Shown here one piece after another: positions 1 to 7,257 of a stretch of 22,241 nucleotides of DNA. The notes beneath the pieces were generated by a model, which was given only the letters and a program-made list of their open reading frames with translations, searched no databases and was not told where the DNA came from. This stretch comes from UBA3210 sp963648895 (GTDB taxonomy: Bacteria; Bacillota_I; Bacilli_A; RFN20; CAG-449): positions 1 to 22,241 of the forward strand of contig CAVJGK010000012.1 in assembly GCA_963648895.1 (NCBI GenBank). The letters are read 5' to 3'. Positions within the stretch are counted from its first letter, which is position 1. Each line of letters begins with the position of its first letter. Made by a program: the position numbers and the translations under genes.

Positions 1-1
1 T

Positions 2-1810
2 ATTTATTCATCAACAAATTCTTGGGATGGTGAATTAAGAAGTTTAATTAACGCTTTAGGTGAAATTTGTTATGATGAAGAAAATTCTCAAGTTAAATTA
101 AATATTATAAATGATGAAGATTCTTTAAAAGAAATTATCTCTTCATTATTAGATAAGCCTGAACGTTCTGATGGTGAAACTAAATTAGATGTTATTTATT
201 CTTCTTTAATTATTAAAACTAAATTAACTTCTCAAATTGATAAATCTCTTGATGAAGCTAGTGAACCAATATCTAACTCCTATCGAGATGAATGTAAAGA
301 TGGAGAATATTATTCTAAGGATGAAATATCTTCTTTATTAAGATTCTTGAAAGAATATGATTTAAACGTTGATCAATTTTCTTCTTTTGAATTTGAAACA
401 ATGTTAGATAAATCAAATTCAAATTACGTTTTAAATGATACTGAAAGAGTTGATGTAGGTGAAGGTAAACAAAAAATTGATATCGCTTATGAATCTACTT
501 TATTAAAACTAGAAATAAGTAAATATATTGATAATGCAGTTAAAGATAATATTAATGACTTTGAAAGTGTAGAAAATAAATATTTAAAAGAAAAATTATC
601 TATAACTTCGATTCACTATATCTATTCATTAGATAGTTTAAAAAATACTTTAAAATGTTTAGATAAATTAGATATTGACTTTTCTAAAGGTGAAGATGGT
701 AAATATTCTTATTCTTTTGATGATAATGGTAATGCTATTTTAAAGAAAATTTATAATGAAGATGGTATCACATTAGATGATGTTTATTCTTCCATGATTG
801 TTGTTGGTGTAATTACTCATAACTTATCATCTTATATTGGTTCAGAATCTTATTTCTCTAACAATACTATTGATCATCCTTACGCTTATAGCGATTTTAT
901 TTCTAACCATACAAAAGCTTTCTATTACCAAAGTGAAGTCACTAATTTATTTAAATTATTAAAAGATGATCGTTTACCAAGTATCAATTTTGATGATAAT
1001 CCTTATACTATTGATTTTAGCAAAGATAAAGTTAATTTATCCGCGGTTAAAGAATTATTCTATCAAAACGATGAAAATAAATTCTATTTATTAGATGGTT
1101 ATATTTCTAATGTATTAATGCATTTAGGTAGTTTAAATATTTCTAGCACTATTGCAGGAACGATTGAAAATGATGAAGATAATAAAATTTATATTGAACA
1201 TGCAGAAATTAAAAATCTATTAACTTCATTGACTAATTTAAATATTAATACATTAAATGATTTTAATGATATTTCTTCTTCATTAAAAATTAAATACTCT
1301 AATATTGATGATATTATTTCTAGTAGCATTTTAAGAAGTAGTGTTATTACTTCTTCTTATAATGTAAATCCTAATAAAGATGATGCGATTAAATCAACAG
1401 GATATTGTAATGGAGAATTAACTACAAGTTCTTATGTTGAAATTAGTGAAAGTGAATTGAAAAATGCTTTAAATGCTTTATTATATCTATCTACTCAATT
1501 AGATTCTTCTAGCGATAGTATCAATTTTGATTTAATTAATAATTTAACAATTGATCAAATTATGTATGTCTATAAGAAAGATAAAACAACATTTATATAT
1601 TCAGTTGAATCTTCTTCTTTAATTTATAATTTAACTAGTAAGATAATTATTGAAAAATTAAATTCTTCTTCCATTACTTCTTCATTTGTAAGTGAAAATA
1701 GCGAAAGTAAAGAAGTATGGGATTTAGAAAATGTTAATACAACTTCAAAAGATATTATTAAAAAAGATAGCTTCGAAACTGCATTAACATTGATAGATGC
1801 AGCTTTCTAA
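2..1810 (+). CDS. 3' end of a giant repetitive, probably surface-exposed protein (5' partial)
   Basis: The reading frame is open from base 2 to a TAA at 1808-1810, giving 602 visible residues; the true start lies outside the window. A TTG at 347 is only an internal leucine codon with no Shine-Dalgarno, so it is not the start. The protein is rich in Ser, Asn, Asp, Ile and Leu, has very few Cys and Trp, and shows no enzymatic motif. It is built of degenerate units of about 83-105 residues. Each begins with a short helix-like motif, roughly [E/S]-[I/L/V]-x-[N/S]-x-L-x-x-L, at visible residues 11, 108, 212, 312, 402, 485 and 590. A second motif resembling Y-S-S-x-[I/L]-[I/V] follows about 37-55 residues later. 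The chain stops 13 residues into the seventh unit. There is no LPxTG motif or C-terminal membrane segment, so any anchor must be N-terminal. An extracellular or adhesin role is inferred from composition and repeats only. Confidence 0.85.
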   Translation: MYSSTNSWDGELRSLINALGEICYDEENSQVKLNIINDEDSLKEIISSLLDKPERSDGETKLDVIYSSLIIKTKLTSQIDKSLDEASEPISNSYRDECKDGEYYSKDEISSLLRFLKEYDLNVDQFSSFEFETMLDKSNSNYVLNDTERVDVGEGKQKIDIAYESTLLKLEISKYIDNAVKDNINDFESVENKYLKEKLSITSIHYIYSLDSLKNTLKCLDKLDIDFSKGEDGKYSYSFDDNGNAILKKIYNEDGITLDDVYSSMIVVGVITHNLSSYIGSESYFSNNTIDHPYAYSDFISNHTKAFYYQSEVTNLFKLLKDDRLPSINFDDNPYTIDFSKDKVNLSAVKELFYQNDENKFYLLDGYISNVLMHLGSLNISSTIAGTIENDEDNKIYIEHAEIKNLLTSLTNLNINTLNDFNDISSSLKIKYSNIDDIISSSILRSSVITSSYNVNPNKDDAIKSTGYCNGELTTSSYVEISESELKNALNALLYLSTQLDSSSDSINFDLINNLTIDQIMYVYKKDKTTFIYSVESSSLIYNLTSKIIIEKLNSSSITSSFVSENSESKEVWDLENVNTTSKDIIKKDSFETALTLIDAAF

Positions 1811-1818
1811 CAACTATT

Positions 1819-1850
1819 TAAAAGTCTTAGGCATTTGCTTAAGACTTTTA
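1819..1850 (+). terminator. Rho-independent terminator of the repeat-protein gene
   Basis: A 14-bp stem (arms 1819-1832 and 1837-1850, one G-T wobble) closes an ATTT tetraloop, and the 3' arm ends in TTTT. It lies 9 bases after the stop codon at 1810. Confidence 0.9.
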
Positions 1851-1938
1851 TTATATTGAACAAAATTTCTTTAAAAGTTTTATAAATGGTTAAAAAATTA
1901 ATTTTAATTAATAGTTTATTCAAATGTTATTTATAAAA

Positions 1939-1967
1939 TTGTTTATATTTGGTAAACTTAAGATAAT
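1939..1967 (+). promoter_or_regulatory. Possible sigma-A promoter for degV
   Basis: TTGTTT (1939-1944) and GATAAT (1962-1967) are separated by 17 bases, a good sigma-A match. The predicted transcription start near 1974 would fall within the AGGTAGG Shine-Dalgarno (1970-1976), so the real start may be slightly upstream or another promoter may be used. The rest of the 1851-1985 gap is A/T-rich with nothing else I can name. Confidence 0.4.
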
Positions 1968-1985
1968 GAAGGTAGGTATCATTAC

Positions 1986-2864
1986 ATGAAAAAACTTATG
2001 ATTATTACAGACTCTAATTCTGGTATCAGCCAAAAAGAAGGTGAAGAATTAGGTATTAAAGTTGTTCCAATGCCATTTGTTATTAATGGAGAAGAATATT
2101 TAGAAGATATTTCTTTAAACCAAGAACAATTCTATGAAAAATTAAAAGATGCAAATGCAGATATTCATACATCACAACCTTCTAGTTTCTACTTAGAAGA
2201 TTTATTTGAAAATTTATTAAATGAATATGAAGAATTAGTTTATATTCCAATGTCTTCTGGATTATCTGCAACATGCGCGAATGCAACTACTATTGCAGAA
2301 AACTTTAATGGACGTGTATTTGTTGTTAACAACCAAAGAATCTCTGTCACACAAAAAGAATCAGTCTATGAAGCTATTGCAATGGCTAAGGCAGGAAAAA
2401 GTGGCAAAGAAATTCATGATTATTTAATTGATACTAAAATGAAATCAATTATTTATATTATGGTTGCAACTTTAAAATATCTAAAAAAAGGTGGAAGAGT
2501 TACTCCTGCGGCAGCAGCGCTTGGATCTATGTTAAGAATTAAACCAGTTTTAATTATTAAAGGTGAAAAACTAGATTCATTTTTTAAAGCTTTAACTTTA
2601 AAACAAGCTAAATTAAAAATGATTGATCAAGTTAGACAAGATTGTGAAACATTATTTAAAGATGAATATGAAAAAGGCTTAATGGTAGTTAGTGTCGCTC
2701 ACACTGACAATGAAGAAGAAGCATTAAAATTTAAAGAAGAAATTTTAACTGCTTTACCTAAATTACAATTTAGATTTGTTGATCCATTATCTTTATCAGT
2801 TTCTTGCCATATTGGCCCAGGATCTTTAGCGATAGCAATCGCGATAAATTCTTATCTTAAGTAA
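1986..2864 (+). CDS. DegV family fatty-acid-binding protein
   Basis: This 292-residue protein matches the DegV family, two-domain proteins that bind a fatty acid. In Firmicutes they act as the FakB partner of the fatty acid kinase FakA, holding the acyl group while it is phosphorylated for phospholipid synthesis. Visible family marks are ITDSNS near residues 7-12, the lipid-head TSQPS motif at 62-66, SSGLS at 90-94 and LKYLKKGGRV at 163-172. Length is typical (about 280-290). The ATG is preceded by AGGTAGG about nine bases upstream. The gene stands alone between two terminators. Many genomes carry several DegV paralogues with different acyl preferences, and specificity cannot be read from sequence. 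No fakA is visible here. Confidence 0.93.
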   Translation: MKKLMIITDSNSGISQKEGEELGIKVVPMPFVINGEEYLEDISLNQEQFYEKLKDANADIHTSQPSSFYLEDLFENLLNEYEELVYIPMSSGLSATCANATTIAENFNGRVFVVNNQRISVTQKESVYEAIAMAKAGKSGKEIHDYLIDTKMKSIIYIMVATLKYLKKGGRVTPAAAALGSMLRIKPVLIIKGEKLDSFFKALTLKQAKLKMIDQVRQDCETLFKDEYEKGLMVVSVAHTDNEEEALKFKEEILTALPKLQFRFVDPLSLSVSCHIGPGSLAIAIAINSYLK

Positions 2865-2875
2865 AAAATATCGAT

Positions 2876-2902
2876 AAAAAGTTACTTTAAGGGTAACTTT
2901 TT
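2876..2902 (+). terminator. Terminator of degV
   Basis: A 10-bp stem (2876-2885 with 2893-2902) closes a TTTAAGG loop and runs into a T-tract ending at 2904. Confidence 0.9.
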
Positions 2903-2905
2903 TTC

Positions 2906-2935
2906 TTGAGTATTTATTTTTTTAATATATATGAT
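2906..2935 (+). promoter_or_regulatory. Probable promoter of the FlaR-like gene
   Basis: TTGAGT (2906-2911) and TATGAT (2930-2935) have an 18-base spacer. The -35 box begins two bases after the degV terminator T-tract. The -10 overlaps an in-frame ATG at 2931, which therefore cannot be in the transcript. This places the real start codon at 2964. Confidence 0.5.
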
Positions 2936-2963
2936 ATTATTAATAGATGAAGAGAGTATTAAA

Positions 2964-3512
2964 ATGAAATTTGATCAAAGTGTTATTGAAAAAATTAAAT
3001 CTTCTAAAAAGATTAATATTATCGGATGCCCTGGTGCAGGAAAATCTACTTTAGGAAAAAAACTTTCTAAGGTTCTTTCTTTACCAGTTGTTTTTCTTGA
3101 CACAATTTATTGGAAACCTAATTGGGTTTCTTTACCAAAAGATGAATTCGTTTTAAAAATGTTAGAAGAAACAAAAAAAGAATCTTGGATCATGGATGGC
3201 AATTATGAATATTGTCTAGAACAAAGATTAGATAAAGCTGATTTTAATATCTATTTAGATTTATCGACTTTTACATGTTTAACTTCTGCTTATAAAAGAT
3301 ATTTCGTTTATAAAAATAAATCTAGAAGCGATATGACCGAAGGATGTCATGAAGTAATGGATAAAGAATTTGTTTCATTTATTTGTTCTTACAATAAAAA
3401 AAGCCGTAAAGTTAATTACGAACTTTTAAAAAATGCCTCAGTTCCATTTTTAATTTTAAAATCAAGAAAGCAAGCGCATAAATTAGTTAAATTATTATCT
3501 TCTGAAGATTAA
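2964..3512 (+). CDS. FlaR-like P-loop NTPase (adenylate-kinase-like 'topology modulation' family)
   Basis: With the start at 2964 this is a 182-residue P-loop protein. The Walker A motif GCPGAGKS is at residues 21-28. It is followed by LDTIYWKPNW (45-54), WIMDGNY (75-81), an R-S-D-M segment near 121-124 and EGC at 126-128. These are the usual landmarks of the small AAA_18/FlaR-type family, annotated 'DNA topology modulation protein' but related to nucleotide and shikimate kinases; the substrate is unknown. An ATG at 2931 is in frame, but it overlaps the likely -10 box and has no Shine-Dalgarno, whereas 2964 has GAAGAGAG upstream. The last four bases overlap the end of the convergent gene, and both stop codons sit in the loop of a palindrome. 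Confidence 0.8.
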   Translation: MKFDQSVIEKIKSSKKINIIGCPGAGKSTLGKKLSKVLSLPVVFLDTIYWKPNWVSLPKDEFVLKMLEETKKESWIMDGNYEYCLEQRLDKADFNIYLDLSTFTCLTSAYKRYFVYKNKSRSDMTEGCHEVMDKEFVSFICSYNKKSRKVNYELLKNASVPFLILKSRKQAHKLVKLLSSED

Positions 3513-3523
3513 TCTTTAGAAGA
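3498..3523. terminator. Palindrome over two overlapping convergent stop codons
   Basis: Arms 3498-3508 and 3513-3523 form an 11-bp stem with one G-T wobble on the plus strand. The TTAA loop (3509-3512) contains both stop codons: TAA of the plus gene and TAA of the minus gene. There is no T-tract on either side, so it is an atypical bidirectional terminator or 3'-end stabiliser rather than a canonical Rho-independent one. Confidence 0.5.
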
Positions 3524-4312
3524 AGGTAAAGAATAAGTTTCATCAACGTCATTATTATCAATGGCGTTTTCTTTTGCCATTAATTTTAACATCTCATCTA
3601 ATTCTTTATCATCGACTGGATTTAAAAATACTTGTTTAGAATAGACATGGTAAGTTTCCGCCCCAATTGCTTCAATGATTTGTAAACAGATTTTTTTAGA
3701 TAGAGAATTAATGGCTGGATTAATAATTAAATTCTTTGTCCAAGTGACAGGATTTAAAAAATTAATCGCTTGCCATATGACTTGTCCAACTTTCTTTAAT
3801 TTATACTTTTTAGCGACTTTAACCGGTTTAGAATTATCAATACTTGATTTGATATTGAGTATTTGAAGAACCTGAGATAATTTTAATTTCTTCAAAGGTT
3901 TTAACATTCTTTTATCTAATAAGCCTTCTAATTTATCAACGATGTAATGATCAAGAAGAATTATTTCTTCGAAACTTAATTCACATATTGGATTATTGCT
4001 ATCTGGATAAAATCTAGAAGCGATTTGTTTAATTAATTGTAAAGAAACAATTTCAATGTTTTTAAAGGTAATCTCATTTTGTTCTTTAGTTCTTCTTAAA
4101 AAAGAATCTTGAGCGATTTTAATATCCGATTCTATTTCTTCTTTAGTGACATTTTTAGAATTTTCATCCAATATTATCGCATCTTTTTTTATTTGTTTAG
4201 TTGTTAATAAAATATAGATTAAGACAAATAATATTGCTCCTAAGAATATGCCGATAATTAAAGCGATAATAGTAGAAATATTGATTGAAAAAGTTACATC
4301 AATTAAAAACAT
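3509..4312 (-). CDS. Single-pass membrane protein of unknown function
   Basis: I do not recognise this 267-residue protein. It begins with a short polar stretch and one strong membrane helix at about residues 11-36, followed by K/Q-rich charge (TTKQIKKD) that suggests a cytoplasmic body. Residues about 50-90 are highly charged and helical. Residues about 175-225 form a semi-hydrophobic, Asn/Trp-containing amphipathic region (motifs near NFLNPVTW and IIEAIGAETYHVYSKQ). The C-terminus is acidic. There is no cleavage site, lipobox or catalytic motif. The ATG is supported by GAGGTG about eight bases upstream and a TATAAT-like -10 at 4340-4335. It diverges from proS and converges on the FlaR-like gene, overlapping its last four bases. 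Base and codon usage match the neighbours, so it looks native rather than acquired. Confidence 0.8.
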   Translation of the reverse strand: MFLIDVTFSINISTIIALIIGIFLGAILFVLIYILLTTKQIKKDAIILDENSKNVTKEEIESDIKIAQDSFLRRTKEQNEITFKNIEIVSLQLIKQIASRFYPDSNNPICELSFEEIILLDHYIVDKLEGLLDKRMLKPLKKLKLSQVLQILNIKSSIDNSKPVKVAKKYKLKKVGQVIWQAINFLNPVTWTKNLIINPAINSLSKKICLQIIEAIGAETYHVYSKQVFLNPVDDKELDEMLKLMAKENAIDNNDVDETYSLPSSKD

Positions 4313-4334
4313 TACTCGTCACCTCTTTTTTATT

Positions 4335-4390
4335 ATTATAAAAAAAATCGATTTAATTTACTATTAAATATAAACAAAATGTTTTATAAT
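4335..4390. promoter_or_regulatory. Divergent promoter region of proS and the unknown membrane protein
   Basis: The 106-base gap contains TATAAT at 4385-4390 on the plus strand, with a predicted start near 4397 just before AAGGAG (4406-4411) of proS. It also has TATAAT on the minus strand at 4340-4335 for the membrane-protein gene. Neither has a convincing -35 box. I see no T-box or other leader, which would not fit in the short space before proS. Confidence 0.45.
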
Positions 4391-4418
4391 GTATTAGTTT
4401 TAAAAAAGGAGTTTAATT

Positions 4419-6131
4419 ATGAAAGCAAGTAAAATGTTAATTGCCACAATGAAAGAAGTTCCAAATGAGGCAGTTATTCCTAGCCATGTTCTCTTATTAA
4501 GAGGTGGTTATATCCGTAAATTAGTCGCTGGAGTCTATTCATATTTACCGCTTGGATTAAGAACTCTTAATAAAGTTGAAAAGATTATCCGTGAAGAAAT
4601 GGATGATTCGGGTGCATTAGAAATCCTTTCAAGCGCGATCCAACCAAAAGAATTATGGGAAGAATCAGGCAGATGGTATAAATATGGTCCAGAATTAATG
4701 AGATTTAAAGATCGTCATGATAGAGAATTTTGCTTAGGTCCAACTCATGAAGAAATCTTTACCAACTTAGTAAGAAATGAAGTTAAATCTAAAAAATCTT
4801 TACCAATGAACCTTTATCAAATCCAAACTAAATATCGTGATGAATTTAGACCAAGATTTGGTCTTATGAGATCTAGAGAATTCATTATGAAAGATGCTTA
4901 TTCTTTCGACTTAGATGAAAAAGGCTTAGAAGTCTCTTATCAAAATATGTATGACACATATTGCCGTATTTTTGACCGTTTTGGCTTAAATTATAAAATC
5001 GTTTTAGCCGATACTGGCGCAATCGGGGGAAATGGTTCTCATCAATTTATGGCTCTTTCCAGCGTAGGTGAATCAGATATTATTTATTGTGATTGTGGCT
5101 ATGCCGCGGACCAAGAAAAAGCTGATTCAAAAATGGATGGATATAAATTCGAAGGTAGTGAAGAAGCTTTAAAAGAAGTTGAAACACCAAATACTAAAAC
5201 TATTGAAGAATTATCTTCATATTTAAAATGTGATGCAAAAGATATTGCAAAAGCTGTTTTATATAAAGATATTGCTCATGATCAATACGTCATGGTCTTA
5301 TTAAGAGGAGATCGTGAAGTAAATGATATTAAAGTCGTAAATGAATTAGATATTGCAGAATTTGAACTCGTTTTAGCGACAGATGAAAATATTGCTTCTA
5401 TTGGTTCTTACCACGGATTTATTGGCCCTAAAGGTTTAGAAGATAAGGTAAAAATCTTGGTCGATGAAGAAATCACCCATATGAAAAATGTCATTATCGG
5501 GGCGAATAAGAAAGATTATCACTATGTAAACGCAAATTATGGAAGAGATTTTAAAGGACATGTAGTTGGTAATTTTAGAAAAGCTAATGCAGGAGATTTA
5601 TGCCCATGCTGTGGAAAGCCTTTAAGCATGGAAAGAGGTATTGAAGTAGGTCAAATCTTTAAACTTGGTACTAAATATTCAGCTCCAATGAAGGCAAATT
5701 ACCAAGATGATGATGGAACTTTAAAACCAATGGTAATGGGATGTTATGGCATTGGTGTTACTAGAACCATGTCTTCTATTATTGAACAAAACCATGATGA
5801 ATTTGGTATTAAGTGGCCATTAAATGTCGCACCTTATCATGCGGTAATTGTTCCTATTTCTTATAAAGATGAAATCCAAAAAGCAAAAGCAGAAAAACTT
5901 TATGAAGAATTAAAGAAAGCTCATGTTGAAGTCATTTTAGATGACCGTGATGAAAGACCTGGCTTTAAGTTTAAAGATTGGGAATTAATTGGTATTCCAT
6001 ATATTATTACTCTCGGTAGAAGAGCAAATGAAGACATTTGTGAATTCAAATTAAGATCGACTATGGAAAAACAAGAACTTCCAATTGAAGAAGCAAAAAA
6101 TATTGTTATTGACGCGGTCAAAGCTTTATAA
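4419..6131 (+). CDS. proS: Prolyl-tRNA synthetase, bacterial type with editing domain
   Basis: ProRS charges tRNA-Pro with proline in the cytoplasm. The 570-residue length is that of the bacterial (ProS type 1) form. Class II motif 1 is around residues 35-65, motif 2 near 139-156 (RDEFRPRFGLMRSREF) and motif 3 near 441-455 (GCYGIGVTRT). The YbaK-like insertion that hydrolyses Ala-tRNA-Pro occupies about residues 230-390, between motifs 2 and 3. The C-terminal anticodon-binding domain starts near 470 (PYHAVIVPI) and includes DDRDERPGFKFKDWEL. Paired cysteines at 224/226 and 395/397/398 flank the insertion, as in many bacterial homologues. The ATG has AAGGAG seven bases upstream. It is followed by its own terminator, so it is not co-transcribed with holA by default. 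Confidence 0.98.
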   Translation: MKASKMLIATMKEVPNEAVIPSHVLLLRGGYIRKLVAGVYSYLPLGLRTLNKVEKIIREEMDDSGALEILSSAIQPKELWEESGRWYKYGPELMRFKDRHDREFCLGPTHEEIFTNLVRNEVKSKKSLPMNLYQIQTKYRDEFRPRFGLMRSREFIMKDAYSFDLDEKGLEVSYQNMYDTYCRIFDRFGLNYKIVLADTGAIGGNGSHQFMALSSVGESDIIYCDCGYAADQEKADSKMDGYKFEGSEEALKEVETPNTKTIEELSSYLKCDAKDIAKAVLYKDIAHDQYVMVLLRGDREVNDIKVVNELDIAEFELVLATDENIASIGSYHGFIGPKGLEDKVKILVDEEITHMKNVIIGANKKDYHYVNANYGRDFKGHVVGNFRKANAGDLCPCCGKPLSMERGIEVGQIFKLGTKYSAPMKANYQDDDGTLKPMVMGCYGIGVTRTMSSIIEQNHDEFGIKWPLNVAPYHAVIVPISYKDEIQKAKAEKLYEELKKAHVEVILDDRDERPGFKFKDWELIGIPYIITLGRRANEDICEFKLRSTMEKQELPIEEAKNIVIDAVKAL

Positions 6132-6137
6132 AAAATT

Positions 6138-6167
6138 AAATCCTTAGAGTAATTTCTAAGGATTTTT
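6138..6167 (+). terminator. Terminator of proS
   Basis: An 11-bp perfect stem (6138-6148 with 6155-6165) closes a GTAATT loop and is followed by T residues to 6167. Confidence 0.92.
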
Positions 6168-6175
6168 GTTACAAT
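6167..6175 (+). promoter_or_regulatory. Extended -10 promoter of holA
   Basis: TG-T-TACAAT at 6167-6175 is an extended -10 starting on the last T of the proS terminator. A start near 6182 would give a leader of about 13 bases carrying CGGAGG before the ATG at 6195. No good -35 is visible, since that stretch lies in the terminator hairpin. Confidence 0.45.
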
Positions 6176-6194
6176 AATTATATCGGAGGCAATT

Positions 6195-7190
6195 ATGGTT
6201 TATTTAATTTATGGAGAACAATATCCAATAATTTTAAAAAGAACTAAAAAGATCGTTAAATCAATTTTAAATGATGAAATTGATGATTTTTCTTATGTCA
6301 AATTAAACGCAAAAGAAGTATTGTCTCAAGATATTGTTAAAGAATGTAGTTTATTACCTTTCGGAGGTAATAAAGTAGTTCAAATTGATAATCCATATTT
6401 TTTATCAAATGAAAGAGAAAAAGTATCTATTGATAAAGAACAAGATTATTCTTCTTTAGTCAATTATATTTTAAACGATCAAGAAGATAATATTGTTACA
6501 TTAATCTTTGTTTTAGAAAGAGCAAGTGTTAACAAAAGAAGTGAAGTATATAAAGCTATTGAAAAAAAAGGTAAAATCATTTTCGAAGAAAAATTAGATG
6601 CTTCTAATTTAAGATTGACTGGTAAAAAATTCTTTGAAAAGAAAGGCGCAACTATCACAGATGCTGCCTTAGATATGCTTATTTCTAGAGTAGGTGATGA
6701 TTTATCATTGTTTATCAATGAAACTGATAAATTATCTTTGTACACTAAAAATGTTACAGAAAAAGATGTTTCTTTATTAGTTCCTCTTCCTTTAGAAGAT
6801 AATGCTTTTACCATTGTAGATTCATTGCTTAATAATAAGATATCAGTTGCTTTAAAAACATATCGTGATTTAATCTCATTAAAAGAAGATCCAACTAGAT
6901 TAATGTATTTATTCTATTCACAATTTAAAACTTATTCAACCATTAGCTATTTATACAAAGTAGAGAAAAAATCTAATAATGAAATCGCGAATATTTTAAA
7001 ACCGATGCATCCATATCGAATCCAACTTATTTGCCGTAATTTGAATGCCATATCTTATAAAGAAATACAAAATATCATTGATTATTTATATTGCTTAGAT
7101 ATTAAAATTAAGGCGATGGAAGTTGAACCTGTCACCGGTGTAGAATTATTTATGATTAATTTTAAACAAATCAAAGAAGGTAAAATTTAG
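6195..7190 (+). CDS. holA: DNA polymerase III delta subunit
   Basis: HolA is the clamp-loader subunit that opens the beta sliding clamp at the replication fork. The 331-residue length fits the Gram-positive form (about 330-350). It starts with the family's YLIYGEQ segment (residues 3-9, an AAA+ fold without a working P-loop). It continues with a central LDASNL...FFEKKGATITDAALDMLISRVGDD-like region near 135-170 and ends in the helical collar domain (DNAFTIVDSLLNNK near 203-216, MHPYRIQL near 272-279). Conservation in this family is low, so the call rests on several weak landmarks together. The start is fixed by CGGAGGC just upstream of the ATG. Confidence 0.9.
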   Translation: MVYLIYGEQYPIILKRTKKIVKSILNDEIDDFSYVKLNAKEVLSQDIVKECSLLPFGGNKVVQIDNPYFLSNEREKVSIDKEQDYSSLVNYILNDQEDNIVTLIFVLERASVNKRSEVYKAIEKKGKIIFEEKLDASNLRLTGKKFFEKKGATITDAALDMLISRVGDDLSLFINETDKLSLYTKNVTEKDVSLLVPLPLEDNAFTIVDSLLNNKISVALKTYRDLISLKEDPTRLMYLFYSQFKTYSTISYLYKVEKKSNNEIANILKPMHPYRIQLICRNLNAISYKEIQNIIDYLYCLDIKIKAMEVEPVTGVELFMINFKQIKEGKI

Positions 7191-7207
7191 TTTATCTTCT
7201 TTTTTTT
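7173..7207 (+). terminator. Terminator overlapping the holA stop codon
   Basis: A stem of about 12 bp (7173-7184 with 7191-7202, one G-T pair) has loop 7185-7190, which contains the holA TAG. A T-run to 7207 follows. The last codons of holA therefore encode the 5' arm. Confidence 0.85.
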
Positions 7208-7257
7208 GTGTTTTAAAGTCTTTTCCTTTGATAAACTAATATTAAGAGGTTAAAACT

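Noticed and set aside
347..349. TTG as the start of a 487-residue protein
   Set aside because: The same frame is open to the window edge, the repeat pattern continues upstream of it, and no Shine-Dalgarno precedes it.
2931..2963. Earlier ATG for the FlaR-like protein
   Set aside because: It overlaps the likely -10 box, has no ribosome site, and adds 11 residues ahead of the ATG at 2964, which does have a GAAGAGAG site.
3675..3866. Small open frame opposite the unknown membrane protein
   Set aside because: It is contained within the opposite-strand gene and has no ribosome site or family features; similar shadows at 5921-6121, 6479-6814, 14868-15056, 15249-15482 and 19469-19657 were dismissed for the same reason.
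4313..4418. T-box leader for proS
   Set aside because: The gap is only 106 bases, with a predicted start near 4397; there is no specifier stem, T-box sequence or terminator.
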